Of a DNA stretch of 64,000 nucleotides, positions 44,826 to 57,492 are shown piece by piece. The stretch lies in NCBI GenBank assembly GCA_000697355.1, contig JNEN01001161.1, forward strand, positions 124,001-188,000, written 5' to 3'. The translations under genes were made by a program, and so were the position numbers. This DNA comes from Syncephalastrum monosporum B8922 (lineage: Eukaryota > Mucoromycota > Mucoromycetes > Mucorales > Syncephalastraceae). The first letter of the stretch is position 1. Every line of letters begins with the position of its first letter. Below the pieces are notes generated by a model. The model had not been told where the DNA came from. It worked only from the letters and a program-made list of their open reading frames with translations, and did no database searches.

Positions 44826-46206
44826 ATGCAGACACGACAGCGGAGCAGGAAGGAAGAAGGGTTGTCAAGAAAAGAAGGATAGCGAACAAATCTCTCTTTG
44901 TGTCGGAGTGCGCCCAGTCAGGGCCCTTAATTCATCACTTGGTCACACACCATCCAAATCATATGGCATATCTTGACTCTTTTTTATTAACCCTAGAGCC
45001 TCTGCACTGACTTTGCGTAGACCAATGTGGCAGAAATGAAGGGAAGTCTTCATATTGCATCAGCAGAGCAGATATAAATTCGACTGCGTTCCCTTTTAGC
45101 GCGACAGCAGTTTCTGAATTAGAGTCCACTTATGTATGCGCACAAATGTACAACAATGCTGTTAAAAAAAAGGAGGAGCTGTCACGTGTGTGCGGCAGCC
45201 AGCTCCAGCTGAAACATTTTGATATGCCTTCAGTTATGATTTTAGGCAGCATGTCAGGTAAACATCTGTTTTAAGGCTGAAATGCGTAGCGCAAAACATG
45301 ATGTCCTTTCGCCTGCGCGCTTAAAGAATGGTATACCCAGCCGCAACAGCTGAGAAGCAAAACACGCATCGACAGAATGAACTGAAAGTTGATGACGGGT
45401 AGGCTATATACAGTACAAAGAAAGACAACAGACGTAACATAGACAGCCAATCCTTGACAATCTCTGCCGCTATTATAATTTCGCCCGTCAATCCTTATCT
45501 GCTCTACAAGATTAAGGTTGATAAGACGCCAGACGATTATCCACAAATCAAACTAATATCTTTGATAAGACCAAGAATTGAAAAGCGCTCCTAATTACCA
45601 TTCTGGTACGTATACCCACATATATAAAGGTTTCCAGGTCTTCTGGAGCCTTTCAGGGCAACTGCTCGATGCGGAGCTTGTACCGATGGCAGCACGTGAT
45701 ACCGTGTTTCAAAAATTAAGGAATCCAAACCCGTAGAATCGCACCACTGAAATTGCAGAACAAGAGGCAGACACATGCGGGCTGCAGGGGGGGGGAATCT
45801 TTTTTTTTAGAAAAAATAGTATATTATACGCTGCAATATATCGCATGTGTCCAGTACCAGTGGTCTTGTAGAGTACGCGCCATTTTTCTTTGGGTGTAGA
45901 ATGTGGAGGGGACGAGGTCTGTGCGGTGCACGGTCCACCTCCCGAAATACTTTGAAGGAGTTGCAATATGAGCCCGTCCATAGCATCGTATATGCGTATA
46001 TAGGCATCATCATCAGCAACTGTGTTTAAAATACAAGAGCGCACAGACAAAGTAAGCACTCTAGCATTTGAAAGGCCAAAGGATGTGAGACATAAGTTTT
46101 CGGCGAATGAGCTTCCCAGGAACTACACTATCAAGGGGCTCTATACGATGGGTGAAAATAAGAGTGTCTATGTACGAGTGGTATACAGTAATAAAGATAA
46201 ACTATC
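44826..46206. other. Intergenic region, no gene seen
   Basis: Promoter side of PPS1 and 3' flank of the phosphate permease gene. Short ORFs (up to 116 codons) without family character. A G9 homopolymer lies near 45787. Confidence 0.55.
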
Positions 46207-48322
46207 CTAGTAGCCCATGAGGGACATAAGACCATATCCAAGCGTGGTTACGCAGATCATCGTAAATACACTGGATGGCACACCGTTGCGCAGGAAGTCT
46301 TTGGTCGATAAATAAGGGCGACCCAGCTCGTTTTCTTGGGATATCGCGTTCATATTGGGGAATCCAGACACGGGCAGACCCATGGCTGCAGAGCACATAA
46401 AGGCGATACCCTACGACATGATGAATGAGTAACTCATATACATAGATGGGATCCATACATACCATGACCAAGAGACGCGGACGTGGGTCATCCAGACGTG
46501 CACCCACCTCGGCAACAATGGGCAGAACAATGAGAGCGGCAACGGTATGGCTGATAAAAGTGGCCATGACAAGGACGAGGCAACTGAAGATAAAAAGAAT
46601 CTGGAACACAGACATCCCGCCCACCGCATCTTCGATATGAGCTGCAATGGTATGAAGCAGGCCTGAGCTCTCCACTGCCTTGCCAAGTGCGATACCACCC
46701 ATAGCCAGCATGATGACGTTCCACAGAAAGTTGTTAAAGTCATCCTTGGTCAGCAAACCTGTGCCAAAGAACGCGACCAGAGGCAAGATAGCAATGACAC
46801 CCATATCACCAAAGACATCCTCGTAGGTATGGGCCAGACACCAGAGCACGATCGTGGTGAGGGTGACAAAGATGACATAGACCTGGGTGAACGTAACAGG
46901 GTCGCTCGAGGCACGAATGGCATGGATTTGGGGAGTGTGCTTCTCGGGGTGGTAGTTCCAGAGGAGCCAAAGCCAGATGATCAGGTTGCCGACAATGCAG
47001 AGCGGGATGGCAGCAAAGAACCACTGACCCCATGACGGAGGAGGGTCCATATTCTGGATGGCAATCACGTTCTGAGGTGACGAGATCGGGGAGGCCATAC
47101 CACCCAGGTTCGATGCAAGGGCAATGCCGAGTATCAAGCAGGAGCCAAACGTCGAGTCGACCGGGAGTGTGCGCAGGATAGGCTGAATCAGCGAAAAGCA
47201 GAGGACGGGGGCAGCGACATTGCTGATCCACATGCTGGCCACAGTGGCGACGAACATATTAACAAGAAGCACTCGGTTCGGGTGGGTGCCAGCCTTGGAG
47301 AGCACAAAGGTCGCCATGGCCTTGGCTATGCCGTACTTGCTCAGAGCGCCAGCGATGCTGAAGCCGCCGAGGAGAAGCATGATGACGGGCGAAAACATGG
47401 CGGCAAAGACAGCCTTGGTTGCTGCAGGGGCACTCAGGCGGTCGTCCGCGTCGCGCATGACACGGAGAACGATGATCAAAAACGGGACCAGCATGGCAGT
47501 GACAAAGAGAGGCATCACCTATCAAAATGCGGCGTTATCCCACGTGCGGAGCGTGATGCGAAATGGTAAAAGAACAATGCCTACCTCGGCGGCCCACATG
47601 ATGCTTGCAAAGACGAGGATAGCGAAGCACCGGTTCTGCGCAATGTCACCAAACAGATCGACTCTCAAGAGAACGGCAAAAATAGCGATGCTCGCGGCCA
47701 GAAAGAAGGCAGTCAAGATCTGATCGCGTGTGACAGTCAAGGTGCCGCAAGGGGTATGAGCTGTCAAAGGTTTGGACGGCTCGAGTCCGACGGTCTGCTT
47801 CTTGCGCTCCTGGCCTATCATGTCCCGCCAGACCATGTTGCGCTCCCACACAATGTGCTCCCGGAGGTGGGTCTTCAGGTCCGCGATAGCGAGGTCGAGG
47901 TCATTGTCGGTCGCCAGTGCGGCGTAGAGACGCTCTGTCTGCTGGATCTGGTCGTTAAGCTTCTGCTTGGTCTGGGTGCGGAACGGATAGGCAGGCGCGA
48001 CGTGCTGGGCAATGAAGACGCGCTTCAGGTTGCTTTCTGTGATTTTATCGTACTTTTTGAGGATCTTGGCGAAGGCGGTCTGGTTGAGCGCGACAAACGA
48101 TTTGAGTTCCGATAAGAGGACAAAGAGATCGACGGTGCGTCGCTTGAGCTCGTTCGTGTCCGTCCACGCCGGCTGCTCTGGGTGGAGTTGCTCAGGATCG
48201 CTGTCACGCACATTCTGCGAAATGACGGTCGGCGGCATGTCAGAGTCTCTACCTTCCACAAACGACTCGCGCCTTGGCAGCCTCTCCTGCGATCGGCTGA
48301 GCTGGGGTGGCTGCTGCTGTTG

Positions 48323-48359
<37 letters not shown>

Positions 48360-48783
48360 AGAGACACAATCTCATCTGGGTTTGTCTTGTGCTGGTAGTC
48401 GTCCATGTCAATGAGAAGTTGATCCTGCAGTCCATAGAGTTCGTTCTCCTTCTTGATGTAGAACTTCACAATCTTGTCGAGCGAGGTCTGGAGGGCTGCC
48501 ACAAACCGGCCGTTGTCCTCGGCCCCTCCTTGTTCGTCAGAGATAAGCGCCGTACGCTCGCTGGGGTTGTGCTCGATATCCCAGGACGGACGACGGTCTG
48601 TGCCACTGACACGCTCGCGCTCGATCGTGTACACAAGCTTTTTGAGATTTGAGTACCTTTGGTTATTGTTTATTTACGTCAGATAAACAAAGCAGGACAC
48701 ACGTGTTGTCATTCGGCTTACGGTAGATAGTACTCTGTCCAGTCTGGCACTGCATTGAACTGAAGCTGGTGCGAGAACTTCAT
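46207..48783 (-). CDS. SPX-domain low-affinity phosphate permease (Pho87/Pho90/Pho91 type)
   Basis: The exons are 48722-48783, 47585-48656, 46463-47518 and 46207-46410, giving 797 aa. The N-terminal SPX domain (MKFSHQLQFNAVPDWTEYYL, YSNLKKLVYTIE, IVKFYIKKENEL, and a later FAKILKKYDKI helix) binds inositol pyrophosphates and reports phosphate status. A poly-Gln run of about 18 residues interrupts it (48303-48360). The C-terminal half is a divalent anion:Na+ symporter (SLC13/DASS) fold with about 12 spans. It has WAAEVMPLFVTAMLVP, the motif FVAT-ASMWISNVAAP, a second repeat FISHTVAALIVLPI, and SGFPNMNA. In yeast, members sit in the plasma membrane (Pho87/90) or vacuole (Pho91); the location here cannot be decided. 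Confidence 0.93.
48303..48360. repeat. CAG/CAA repeat coding poly-Gln in the SPX permease
   Basis: An about 58-bp run of CTG and TTG triplets on the plus strand (CAG/CAA on the coding strand) falls between two helices of the SPX domain. Mixed CAG and CAA codons suggest that the run has been stable for some time. Confidence 0.9.
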
Positions 48784-49061
48784 GGCAATGGATAATGCAG
48801 CGAAAAATGATAAAAGAAAGAGAGAAATGTGAAGAATGGCGGAGAGGAATCCCTCACTCGGGTGACCGCCACTGGTACCTACTGATTCACCAACTTGGGA
48901 ACTGGCTTGATTTAAAGCCAACCCTTAAATGGTATCACGCACATCCTTTTTATACAGATATCGTCTTTATTTTGGTAGACTTCTATGGGGCAGGATACAC
49001 GAAGCCAGAACCAGCTGGCACCTTCATCAAAAGTTACATCTACGACGACCAACCACTACCA

Positions 49062-49760
49062 TTAGTCATGTGGGCAAAATGTCACTGTGTATGCCTTGGA
49101 CTTGCACGTAAACGTAGAGGACTGATCATCATACGCAAAAGAATAGACGTCAGGGCAGGTCTTCTTGACCGGCTCGGCGTGGTGGCTCGCTTTGCACTTA
49201 TCGGGGGTGTTGAAGCCGTTGAGGCAGCAGTGCTCGTCTGTCCCGAATGCATGGCACGCACTGTTGCAGCCCACCACATTACCCTTGCTGTCCTTGACCT
49301 GGAGCGCTGGGTCGCAGTCGGGGAGCCGCGCGCATGCAGGAGCGCCACACGAGAAACCCTTGCCTTCTTTCTCCTGCGCAGGTTCGATACGGATGGGCAG
49401 GTTGTAACCGTCCACGAAGGAGACATCATAAAAGTCGTACTGGGCGGATCCTTGCATTAAAAACTCGGCTAATGAAGCCGGTGCACCAGGGTTGCAGTCC
49501 TCGGTGGCGTGCGAGTCGCACTCGGATCGTGCCCAGAAGCGGCCACCCCATTTGTTGCTGACGACATAGTCACGCTCGTCCCCGGCCTTCATCCATCGCA
49601 CTTGGTCACTCGTGGGCTTATCATTCTCCAGATGATGCACCAGCAAGTCGTCCTCGCAGCTGTTCTTGACCGTGATGGTGATACTACTATCATCGGCCCA
49701 TGCACCGAGCGTGCAAATGACGCTGGCTACCACAAGAGACACGAAAGGGAGTGTGTACAT
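49062..49760 (-). CDS. Secreted thaumatin-like protein
   Basis: Single exon, 232 aa. A signal peptide covers residues 1-22 (MYTLPFVSLVVASVICTLGA, cleavage near AWA-D). The mature part begins ITITVKNSCEDDLLVHH. It contains SFVDGYNLPIRIEP, which is the family's central DVSFVDGYN/LP signature, and many paired cysteines (GAPACARLPDCDP, GCNSACHAFGTDEHCC), and it ends with KTCPDVYSFAYDDQSSTFTC. Fungal thaumatin-like proteins are wall-associated or secreted and may bind or hydrolyse beta-glucan; the specific activity is not known. Its start lies about 280 bp upstream of the SPX permease start on the same strand. Confidence 0.95.
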   Translation of the reverse strand: MYTLPFVSLVVASVICTLGAWADDSSITITVKNSCEDDLLVHHLENDKPTSDQVRWMKAGDERDYVVSNKWGGRFWARSECDSHATEDCNPGAPASLAEFLMQGSAQYDFYDVSFVDGYNLPIRIEPAQEKEGKGFSCGAPACARLPDCDPALQVKDSKGNVVGCNSACHAFGTDEHCCLNGFNTPDKCKASHHAEPVKKTCPDVYSFAYDDQSSTFTCKSKAYTVTFCPHD

Positions 49761-51611
49761 GGGAAGTTGTTTATATTGGATGTAAATGAATAAGGTTTGA
49801 TAGACAATTTGTGTTCAGTGTGAGAGCATATTTATAGGCCTTCGCGCTTCGCAGCCTGCGGTAAGACCGCGACATCTCCGTTGTGCTGCGTGGAATTACC
49901 TGCGTCCAATCGCAATAAATCAAAGGCATAGACGTTGCGTCGACAGAAAGAAAAGAAAAGAGTCGTTAAAGGTGAAACAAGAAGACCTTACGCGAAGCTA
50001 AACAAGTCCATTGGCGAACGGTCCAAGTTCTAATAATAAAACATTCTGCTTTTCAAAGGATTCAGATAAACTGCTCTGCCGTGTAGCCGGTTTCTGATTT
50101 CTGATTTTTCTACTCTTGGCCAATCTGCAACTGCGCAGATCCCAGAAAGGTCCAAGCTCAAAATTTTTTTGGCTTCAGGAACCCAGTCTCTGTGTTAGAA
50201 ATGGTCTTCCGTGCGCGAATGCAAAGAAACAGAGGAAATTACGAAGGAAAATTCGATTGTTCACCTGTGCCAACGAGTAAGGAAATGCATTAGATAAGAT
50301 CGCCCGATTGCACAGCAGACTTCTTGCTTATGCACCCAAGTCGGTGTCCCTGCATGGATTGTCCCATGAAGTCATGGCCGATTGGCTACACAAAGACAAA
50401 AAAATAAAAAAAAGAAAGGAGGAAGGGCAAATCAAGGGATACCCTGGAGTTTCGGAACTCACGACAACCAGCACGAGGTGTGGGTGGTTAGAATATGTGA
50501 TTATTGTGTGTTATTGTCTCTCTCCACACATTCACACCTTCCGCGTTCATCTCATGAAGTACACTGATCACTGAACGCCGCCGTCTAAACCAAAAACGAA
50601 CCCCTCGGCAGAAAAGAAGCTCCCTTGATTCATAGAATGGTAATATAAATCGACATCCAGTCACTCCTTCTTTTTCTTATGGTATCAAAATCCCCCAAAA
50701 AAAAGTAACAAAACCGCCCTTTTCATCACCAGAGCCTCCTTAGCGAATTTGGTTAGTTGGTGCAACGCACGCACAGTCATAGATGTGTAGACGTATCTGT
50801 CAAAGGTTGAAAGCAGGGACGGGCAAACAATGATGCCATGTGACTTGGAATGATGCAAATACAGTATACTGACTCTTATATGTCAGACCCACGGACAATG
50901 AATGCATCCCACGTAGGATAGTGTACACAGACGGATATGCATGCTCGTAAAAAAAGAGAGCTCTAGTATACCAGTGAAACGACCAAGGAATAAGTAAATG
51001 GTCAAAGAGGGGGTTGTATGTTTGCGCAGAATTACCCTAAAGGGGAAGAGAGCTTGACATTTGGATGTTCGGTTTGCTTTAAAATAGAGTGGAATAATGA
51101 GGCACAATGATTGCCAGGGCACTCGTCCATTAGCCTGTTATGTTGTGCGCCTGTAGATGTATGTATTTGTGTGCGACGAGGACCCAAGTTGCTATTGAGT
51201 CTAAGCTAAGCTTCCAGAACGCGGGCAATGAAAGTGGGGGCGTGCACGGTTTGTCCGAGATAGAGAGACAGAGAGAAAGAGAATGCGCTTGACAATTGAC
51301 CGGTTTTTCGTGTCACCCTTTCGCACCAGCCATGGGACGTCCCTTTCTCCTCCCGACTGACCACTTTTTTTTGTTAAAGGTTCAGGTCCCATCTTGCCCT
51401 TCTTCACTTTTCTCTTTTTACTTTTGCTTACTCGTCTGCCTGACTTTGCGTCTCCTTCCTTCCTTCCTTCCCTTCGTTCCTTCCTTTCTTCCTTTCTTTC
51501 TTTGGTGGCAGACCTGCCTGAGTTCTTTTAGCTCCTTCTTCTCCCTTATTACAATAAGTCTTGCTTTCTCTGCTTCTTCTTCTCTTTCCTTTTATGCTTG
51601 CTTGAGTGTCC
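49761..51611. other. Intergenic region, no gene seen (about 1.85 kb)
   Basis: Promoter of the thaumatin-like gene (minus strand) on the left and of the SH3/SAM/PH gene (plus strand) on the right. The last 250 bp are very pyrimidine-rich (ttcctt repeats at 51460-51610), as is common for a fungal 5' UTR. No gene is supported between them. Confidence 0.55.
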
Positions 51612-54525
51612 ATGTCTGGCCTCGAAACCGTTTATGCCATTCACAACTTTGAGGCTGAAAACCAAGATGAAATCGCCTTTTCTATTGGTGAGCCGATTGT
51701 CGTGCTCGAGAAGGATGAAGGTTACAATGACGGGTGGTGGCAGGTAACATACGAACCAGTCCTCAAAACTGCTATCGCCATGACGAGGACTCTGCTGATC
51801 TTGTCTGTCATCTATCCAGGGCCGCAATGCGCGTGGTCATGTCGGTTTGTTTCCAATGAACTACACGACGACACAGCCTTCGGCGAACCTGTCACTCGAG
51901 CGAAAAATCAACTCGCTCGAAAACGCCATTTCCAAGATACAGCCCTCATCCTCGTTTCCGTCCTCGTCGCAACTGCCTACGCCCTCCACCTCGTCTTCGA
52001 CCCGCAAGTCTAACAGGCTCGTCCGCGACTTGTCCTCCTCCTCGCTCAACTCGGACGCCTACCCACCACCCCCGCCCCAACGAGCCACCACCGCTCGTCT
52101 GCCCGCTTCGCCCACGTCCAAAAACATGCAGAAGACCCTCATGTCTGCCTTGACCCTGCCCACCTTGCGGAACACCACGCCTGAGGATTGGGATGTCGAC
52201 CAAGTTGGGGCTTGGTTGGTTGCTATGGGCTTTGAAAACATTGCTGATAACTTTAAAGGTAAACAGCCCCCGCCCCTTGTTTGCATGATGTCCGTCCTTT
52301 TCTTTGTCTCACATCGGATCGATCTTCTTAGCTCAGGAAATCTCGGGAGACATTTTGCTCGAACTCAACCTCGATTCCCTGAAGGAACTCGACATTAATA
52401 CCTTTGGCAAGCGTTTCAAGATCCACTCCGCCATCAATGCCTTGCGAACCGAGATGGGCTTCACACCCGAGGTAATAATACATTCGGGCCGTTTGACGTG
52501 TATGATATAGAAGTCTCAAACATTCTTGCTTGAATAGACCAAACCTCGCTATCTAGACGAGGATGATCTAGGCTCGCCCACCACGCACGACTTTGGCTCG
52601 ATTCAGTCTGAAGCATCTCTCTCGCGCCGGTCAAGCCGCCTCCCCTCTGTGGATTCTGCCATGTCGTCTCCCACTTCGGCAACCTTTGAAAAAGCTCAAC
52701 CAAAAAATACCATTGGTCGTAAAAACGTGCCTCCGCATCTCGCGTCGTCCTCCATTTCGCCTTATGCGCCCCAGGGGAAGCGCCAGACGGTAAGGCTCAT
52801 TCTACTCAACGTACTTTGGACTCATCTTCTCCGTGTTAGTATGCATTACCCACTGCAGCCGGCAAGGACCATGCGTCCGGGTCCCGACCGTAAGTTTTCA
52901 TTTCACTTGTCTCATTACTCATTCTGTTGCTAACCCCAACCTTTTATTTTCCCTTTCTGCTACCAGACGCCATGATTTGGTACGAAACTCCTTCTCCCCA
53001 ACGTCCAAGCTACAGACCGTGTTGCCCGTCGCACCTCGCAACTCAGTCGACAGTCTCGTCAGTCGTCCGGATGTGACACCGGATATGGAGGGCTGGCTGC
53101 ACAAGCAAGGCGATAAGTACAAGACTTGGAACAAACGCTGGTTCGTGCTCAAGGGCCCCAACTTGTTTTACTTCAAGAGTCCTACCGTAAGTCGTTTAAA
53201 GCCTTTATGCTGCATTTATTCATCTGATAATATCGACAGGATGTCCGTATGAAAGGCATTATCAACCTGCGCAACTACCGCATCATCTGTGACGAGAGCA
53301 TCTACGCTGGCAAGTACTGCTTCAAGGCACAGCACGAACGAGAGCGCACCTTTTTTTTCTATACCGAAGTCGAGAGTGCCCTCAAGGCATGGACCAAGGC
53401 TTTGATGAAGGCAACCATTGCTCGCGACTTCACAGGTAAAATAACGTCGTCCAGATAGTACCTAGGATGCTAACTCATTATTTATTAGCGCCGGTTTTGT
53501 CGTCGAGCACGATACCCACAGTTTCCCTTGATATGGCCCGGCGAATGAAACCACGACCTCCTTCGATGATTCTCTACAAAAAGGAGAATCGACCACAATC
53601 ACCCAGCTCCGAGTCGATGGCGTATTCGGACGATCCATCTTATGAGCCCAGTTCTCCCATTTCGTCTCGCCAGGACACACAGTTCTTCCACCACAACCAT
53701 CTTCAAGGGTCAGGCTCAACGGTGTACGATCCGCCCTCGCAAAGTATCACCTCCTTTTCGCTTGCGACGAGCAAGCAAGAGCTGCAGGATTCTGGGTTTG
53801 ATTCCACTCACGGCGGTCTGTCGACGTCAGTGCAGATCATCCCGAGCAGCCCACCTGCGACAACTTATGGCGAGGAAGAGGAAGATGAGGAGTCCGAACA
53901 GGAAAAAATCAATCACCACGGCGATTATGACGACGAGCCCATTGATCCACAACACGGGGATGTGCTGGCCACCAACCGTCCCGGCGGCTTACGTCGTCTG
54001 ACAGAGGAAAGTCATCAGAGTTTGGACCCTAATGCTTGGCGTGCATGTGACTATGTTGACTGGATCAACCGTGTCGTGGATCAGAGCAAGGTATCCGAGC
54101 TCAAGGATTTGCGGTCCGGCGATACACTTCTGGAGCTGCTAGGAGCTTTGAGCGGCAAGGAGGTCAGACGGCCCCCTATATCAAGCAACGGAGCGGCCAG
54201 CATGCACATGTTGGATAAGATCGTGGCTGCCTTCAAGTTCATGGGCCGAGAAGGCGTCGAGGTCGATGGGCAATATACCATTAAAGGTAAATACCCAAGC
54301 TGCGAATAGCAGCTTCCCCTTTTTTTTTTCTTCCTTGACCGATACTAACATGCGGCCTTAGATGTGTTTGGTGGAAATGAAGCCAAGATCATGGATATGC
54401 TGTACGCCATCCGCGTGTGGTCGAACACGTTTCATGATGAGAAGAAGGCGAGTGGCGGTACCTTTGGTGAATCCGAGCAAGAAAGACTCAAAGCGCTGGA
54501 CGATGAGTCGATTTCACTATCTTAA
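51612..54525 (+). CDS. Boi-type polarity protein with SH3, SAM, PH and C-terminal calponin-homology domains
   Basis: The exons are 51612-51743, 51820-52258, 52332-52471, 52538-52789, 52840-52889, 52967-53186, 53240-53435, 53489-54286 and 54362-54525, giving 796 aa in one frame. An SH3 domain lies at residues 5-60 (YAIHNFEAENQDEIAFSIGE, GRNARGHVGLFPMNY). A SAM domain starts near WDVDQVGAWLVAMGFENIAD and has the LLELNLDSLKELDI helix. The PH domain is MEGWLHKQGDKYKTWNKRWF, YFKSPT and KAWTKALMKATI. The C-terminal calponin-homology domain runs from ACDYVDWINRVV through GDTLLELLGALSG to YAIRVWSNTF. Boi1/Boi2 of yeast (SH3-SAM-PH) link Cdc42 and Bem1 to the exocyst; the CH domain would add an actin or microtubule link. 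Confidence 0.93.
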
Positions 54526-55747
54526 TCACTCGACTATTCTTTTACGTTTCTTCGCTTCTCTTTCAGTTCATTGCGCTTTATCTTTTCTCTTTATCCGTAG
54601 TATTTACTTTTTATATATTCGATATAATACAGTTTGAACCGTACAAACATTCACGCACTTTAATTCGAAATAATTCCTCAATCATGCGTGAATTGTCCAT
54701 AGCTACGGTTGCTGAATTTACGAGTATCCTGTAACCCCTTTTACCTGACATTCAGAGAAATCAGCACACAAATATACTTATTGGGCGCAGCCCTTCCCCT
54801 GTGAGAGTCCGCCGACAACTTTTGTTTTGCGTCTATGAAACGCTGCATAAAAACGATCGGGTCTGGCGAATGAGCGTCGACCAACCAGCGATTAGTCTGG
54901 AGTCTGGATCAAACCTTCCACACAAAAGATAGAGTACGGTCGATGCAAAGCTTTGACTAACAATTACTATTTTAGGCTTTCAGTTTCAGCCCAGTCGTTG
55001 AGAGACTGTGTATAGGTAATAACTGAGGGCTCCACTGCTGTAAATATACACGCACTTTTCTCTTCTCCTTTGAATGCCTTTTTATTCACAAACTCACACG
55101 CCCTCGTATGTAAATGGACTTGCAGTTGAATTATGCTATATGGCGAAGTCAGGGCCGCATGCGAATCCGGTAGATATGAGATTGTGCCTATTGATACGCT
55201 ACAGATCTGACGCTGTTACCATTATGCTTCCCTTGACCACATTCAAGGTTTAGTGGGTATCAAGAAAATATTATAATCGCCCAGCAGAAATCAGCGAGCG
55301 CTTCGCTGGACTCGAAACCAAGAGGGAAAAAAAAAATTTTTTTTTTGTACGCCGATTGTTATTTATACGCGAGGTATCAAGGCGATAACGCGTTTTCTTT
55401 CTCTCTTTCATACGACTACTGTATGATATATACATATATATTATATCACAAGGCAAGTAATCTTATCAAAGATATGCGGTTCCTTTGCTTTACATGATGC
55501 ATACTGGGGCAACCCTTTCGTTGGCTAGCACAAGAGGTGCGATGCTGCTTAACAAATACCATCTTTCGGGTCTGATAGCAAAGGAACCAACATATCCTCA
55601 TCTGATATTTGGACGGTTTCTAACCTGCTGTCATTCTTTCTTTAGGTATGCCACGCAATGATGGAAGATTAGTCTTTTCTCTTTAGTATGGAGACGAAAT
55701 AATAAATGAGGGAGATTATGAAACAAACAATATATACAGAATTAGTA
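54526..55747. other. Intergenic region between convergent genes
   Basis: AT-rich. An A10-T11 palindromic tract lies at about 55327-55347. A tRNA T-arm-like string on the minus strand near 55300 has no tRNA around it. No gene is supported. Confidence 0.55.
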
Positions 55748-57095
55748 TTAAAAGCTTTTGCTACTGCCTGAAGGCCGTAGCCATTGGCTACTGCTGTTCT
55801 GCAGCACGTTGAATTGGAGGGCGCTACGGGCCAAGGTGACATGACTGGGTGTGGTATCATCCGTGTGCCGTTGGATGAGCGGTGACGAGCGGGCGCTGGC
55901 GATGAACGGATACTTGTTTTCGCTCGACGACTGTGAGCTCTGCTCAGCCGCTGTATGTGAAAGGGATGCCAGATCATCCTCGGCCTAGTAGTCATGAAGC
56001 TAATTGAGTGATATATGATGGATATTGGGGTAATCAGTCACTTACGTAACGCTGTCTTGACGGGGGTCCTTTTGGAAGTGTGGAAGATGCGGTAGGTGAT
56101 TCTTCCGGGGGTAGCAACACAGCATTGACTGTCGTATCGGACGAGTTGGAATGGGCAGAAGAAGAATTGGCTGGCATGACGACCAGCTGACTGGAAGATG
56201 CGTTTGGCGAATGGAGGTAGCTGCTTTCAGACGCGAACCGGTACACCGGTCGTGGTGATCTGTGCTGTTTGTCTTCCCACAAGGCGAGTTCGTCTACGCC
56301 GCGTCGTCGCTGAGGATCCTGCCAAATCTCCATCCGCGGCACGAGTGTCAGTGGCGACGTGTCGTCAGGGACAAACGTATTCGAAATGGGTTGATCCACG
56401 TTTTCCATGTGCAGGCCTCGCCGTCTCTGGCCTCTTCTGCTCCTGTCCAGGAAGGGAGCGAGCGAAAGCAACCAGGGCATCTTGTCCAACCAGCCTGGCT
56501 CTCTTCGGTCTTGATAGGCTTCTTTGTGGGCCATGAGGTCGCGAGCCGAATTATCAAATGCCATTGCTTCTCTGTCGTCGTGCCGCGCCCCAAACCATGG
56601 CAAAATGGATGTGTGTCCAGAGGAGGGCGACTGCAGACTATGGGGACCTGGATAGTTGTCGTCGTCTTCGGCGGAATGGTGCCCTGCCCTGAAGAAGCGA
56701 TATCCCAAGTAGATCAGCAAGGCAAAGATGGCTAGCATACCAATCGCAGCAAACACGGCCAGGAACGGAAGTAGACGATATAGGTGATCGTCAACGGCGT
56801 TTCCGGGATGTATTCTATCAGCTATTGCGTTTGCGTCCTGATCGTTGTTCGTGGCAGGCGGCTCAGGTAATGTGGTACTGGCGTTGTTTTCTAACGTTGA
56901 CTCGACCGTGGTGAAGGTAACGTCGGTGAGGGTTACGGTCACTGGGAGCATCGTCGAGGCATGCTTATAGAATGGTTGACGGTTTTGCAACTGTGTAGAA
57001 GATACCACAGCGGCTGTCACTGGCCCAGTGGGTAATCCAGATCGGCTGACCTCATCCGCTACTTCTGTTATCCGTGGTGAGAGGATACCCGCCAT
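55748..57095 (-). CDS. Single-pass membrane protein with Ser/Thr-rich ectodomain, unrecognised
   Basis: The exons are 56046-57095 and 55748-55984, giving 428 aa. The N-terminal about 110 residues are rich in Thr, Ser and Val (SSTQLQNRQ, TVTLTDVTFTTVESTLENN), as in O-glycosylated wall sensors. No classical signal peptide is seen, so the orientation is inferred. One span of about 22 residues is clear (LLPFLAVFAAIGMLAIFALL). It is followed by YRFF and a long polar tail with a run of basic residues (RSRRGQRRRG) and many Ser. Mid2/Wsc-like sensors have a similar plan, but no cysteine-rich WSC motif is present, and homology cannot be claimed. Confidence 0.75.
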
Positions 57096-57492
57096 CTGAT
57101 GTAATGATCGCCGAAGTCAAAGGAAATGGAAAAAAAAAAAGAGAAAAAGGCAGCTGTATAGTGAAAAAGGGGTCGGGACAACATCTCACTGTCTAAGTGG
57201 ACGTAGGTAAGGTATGGAATTGCGGCCCGTATCGTAACGTTCAAATCACACCCGGAAAGATAAAAGGTAGACCTTTTTACGTTTATAAGAAGGATAATAT
57301 GAAAATGAAATATACTACACTTAAATGACGGAATGTGGGGAATACAATATAATACAAGGTTGTGGTCAAGAAAGACAAAAGGACAGAGAGAAAAAGTTAT
57401 GAAGTGAGGTGTTCAAGGTCATGTATAGGAATATGTTGTTGCGTTTTCAGTTGTTGTATGAATGAGAAGACTGGGAGCAGAACTTTTTGTAT
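57096..57492. other. Intergenic region between two minus-strand genes
   Basis: Promoter of the single-pass membrane protein gene and 3' flank of the ammonium transporter gene. Nothing else is seen. Confidence 0.6.

Noticed and set aside
55295..55325. tRNA-like T arm (ggtttcgagtcc on the minus strand)
   Set aside because: The upstream sequence is a homopolymer A/T tract, with no D arm, anticodon arm or acceptor stem.
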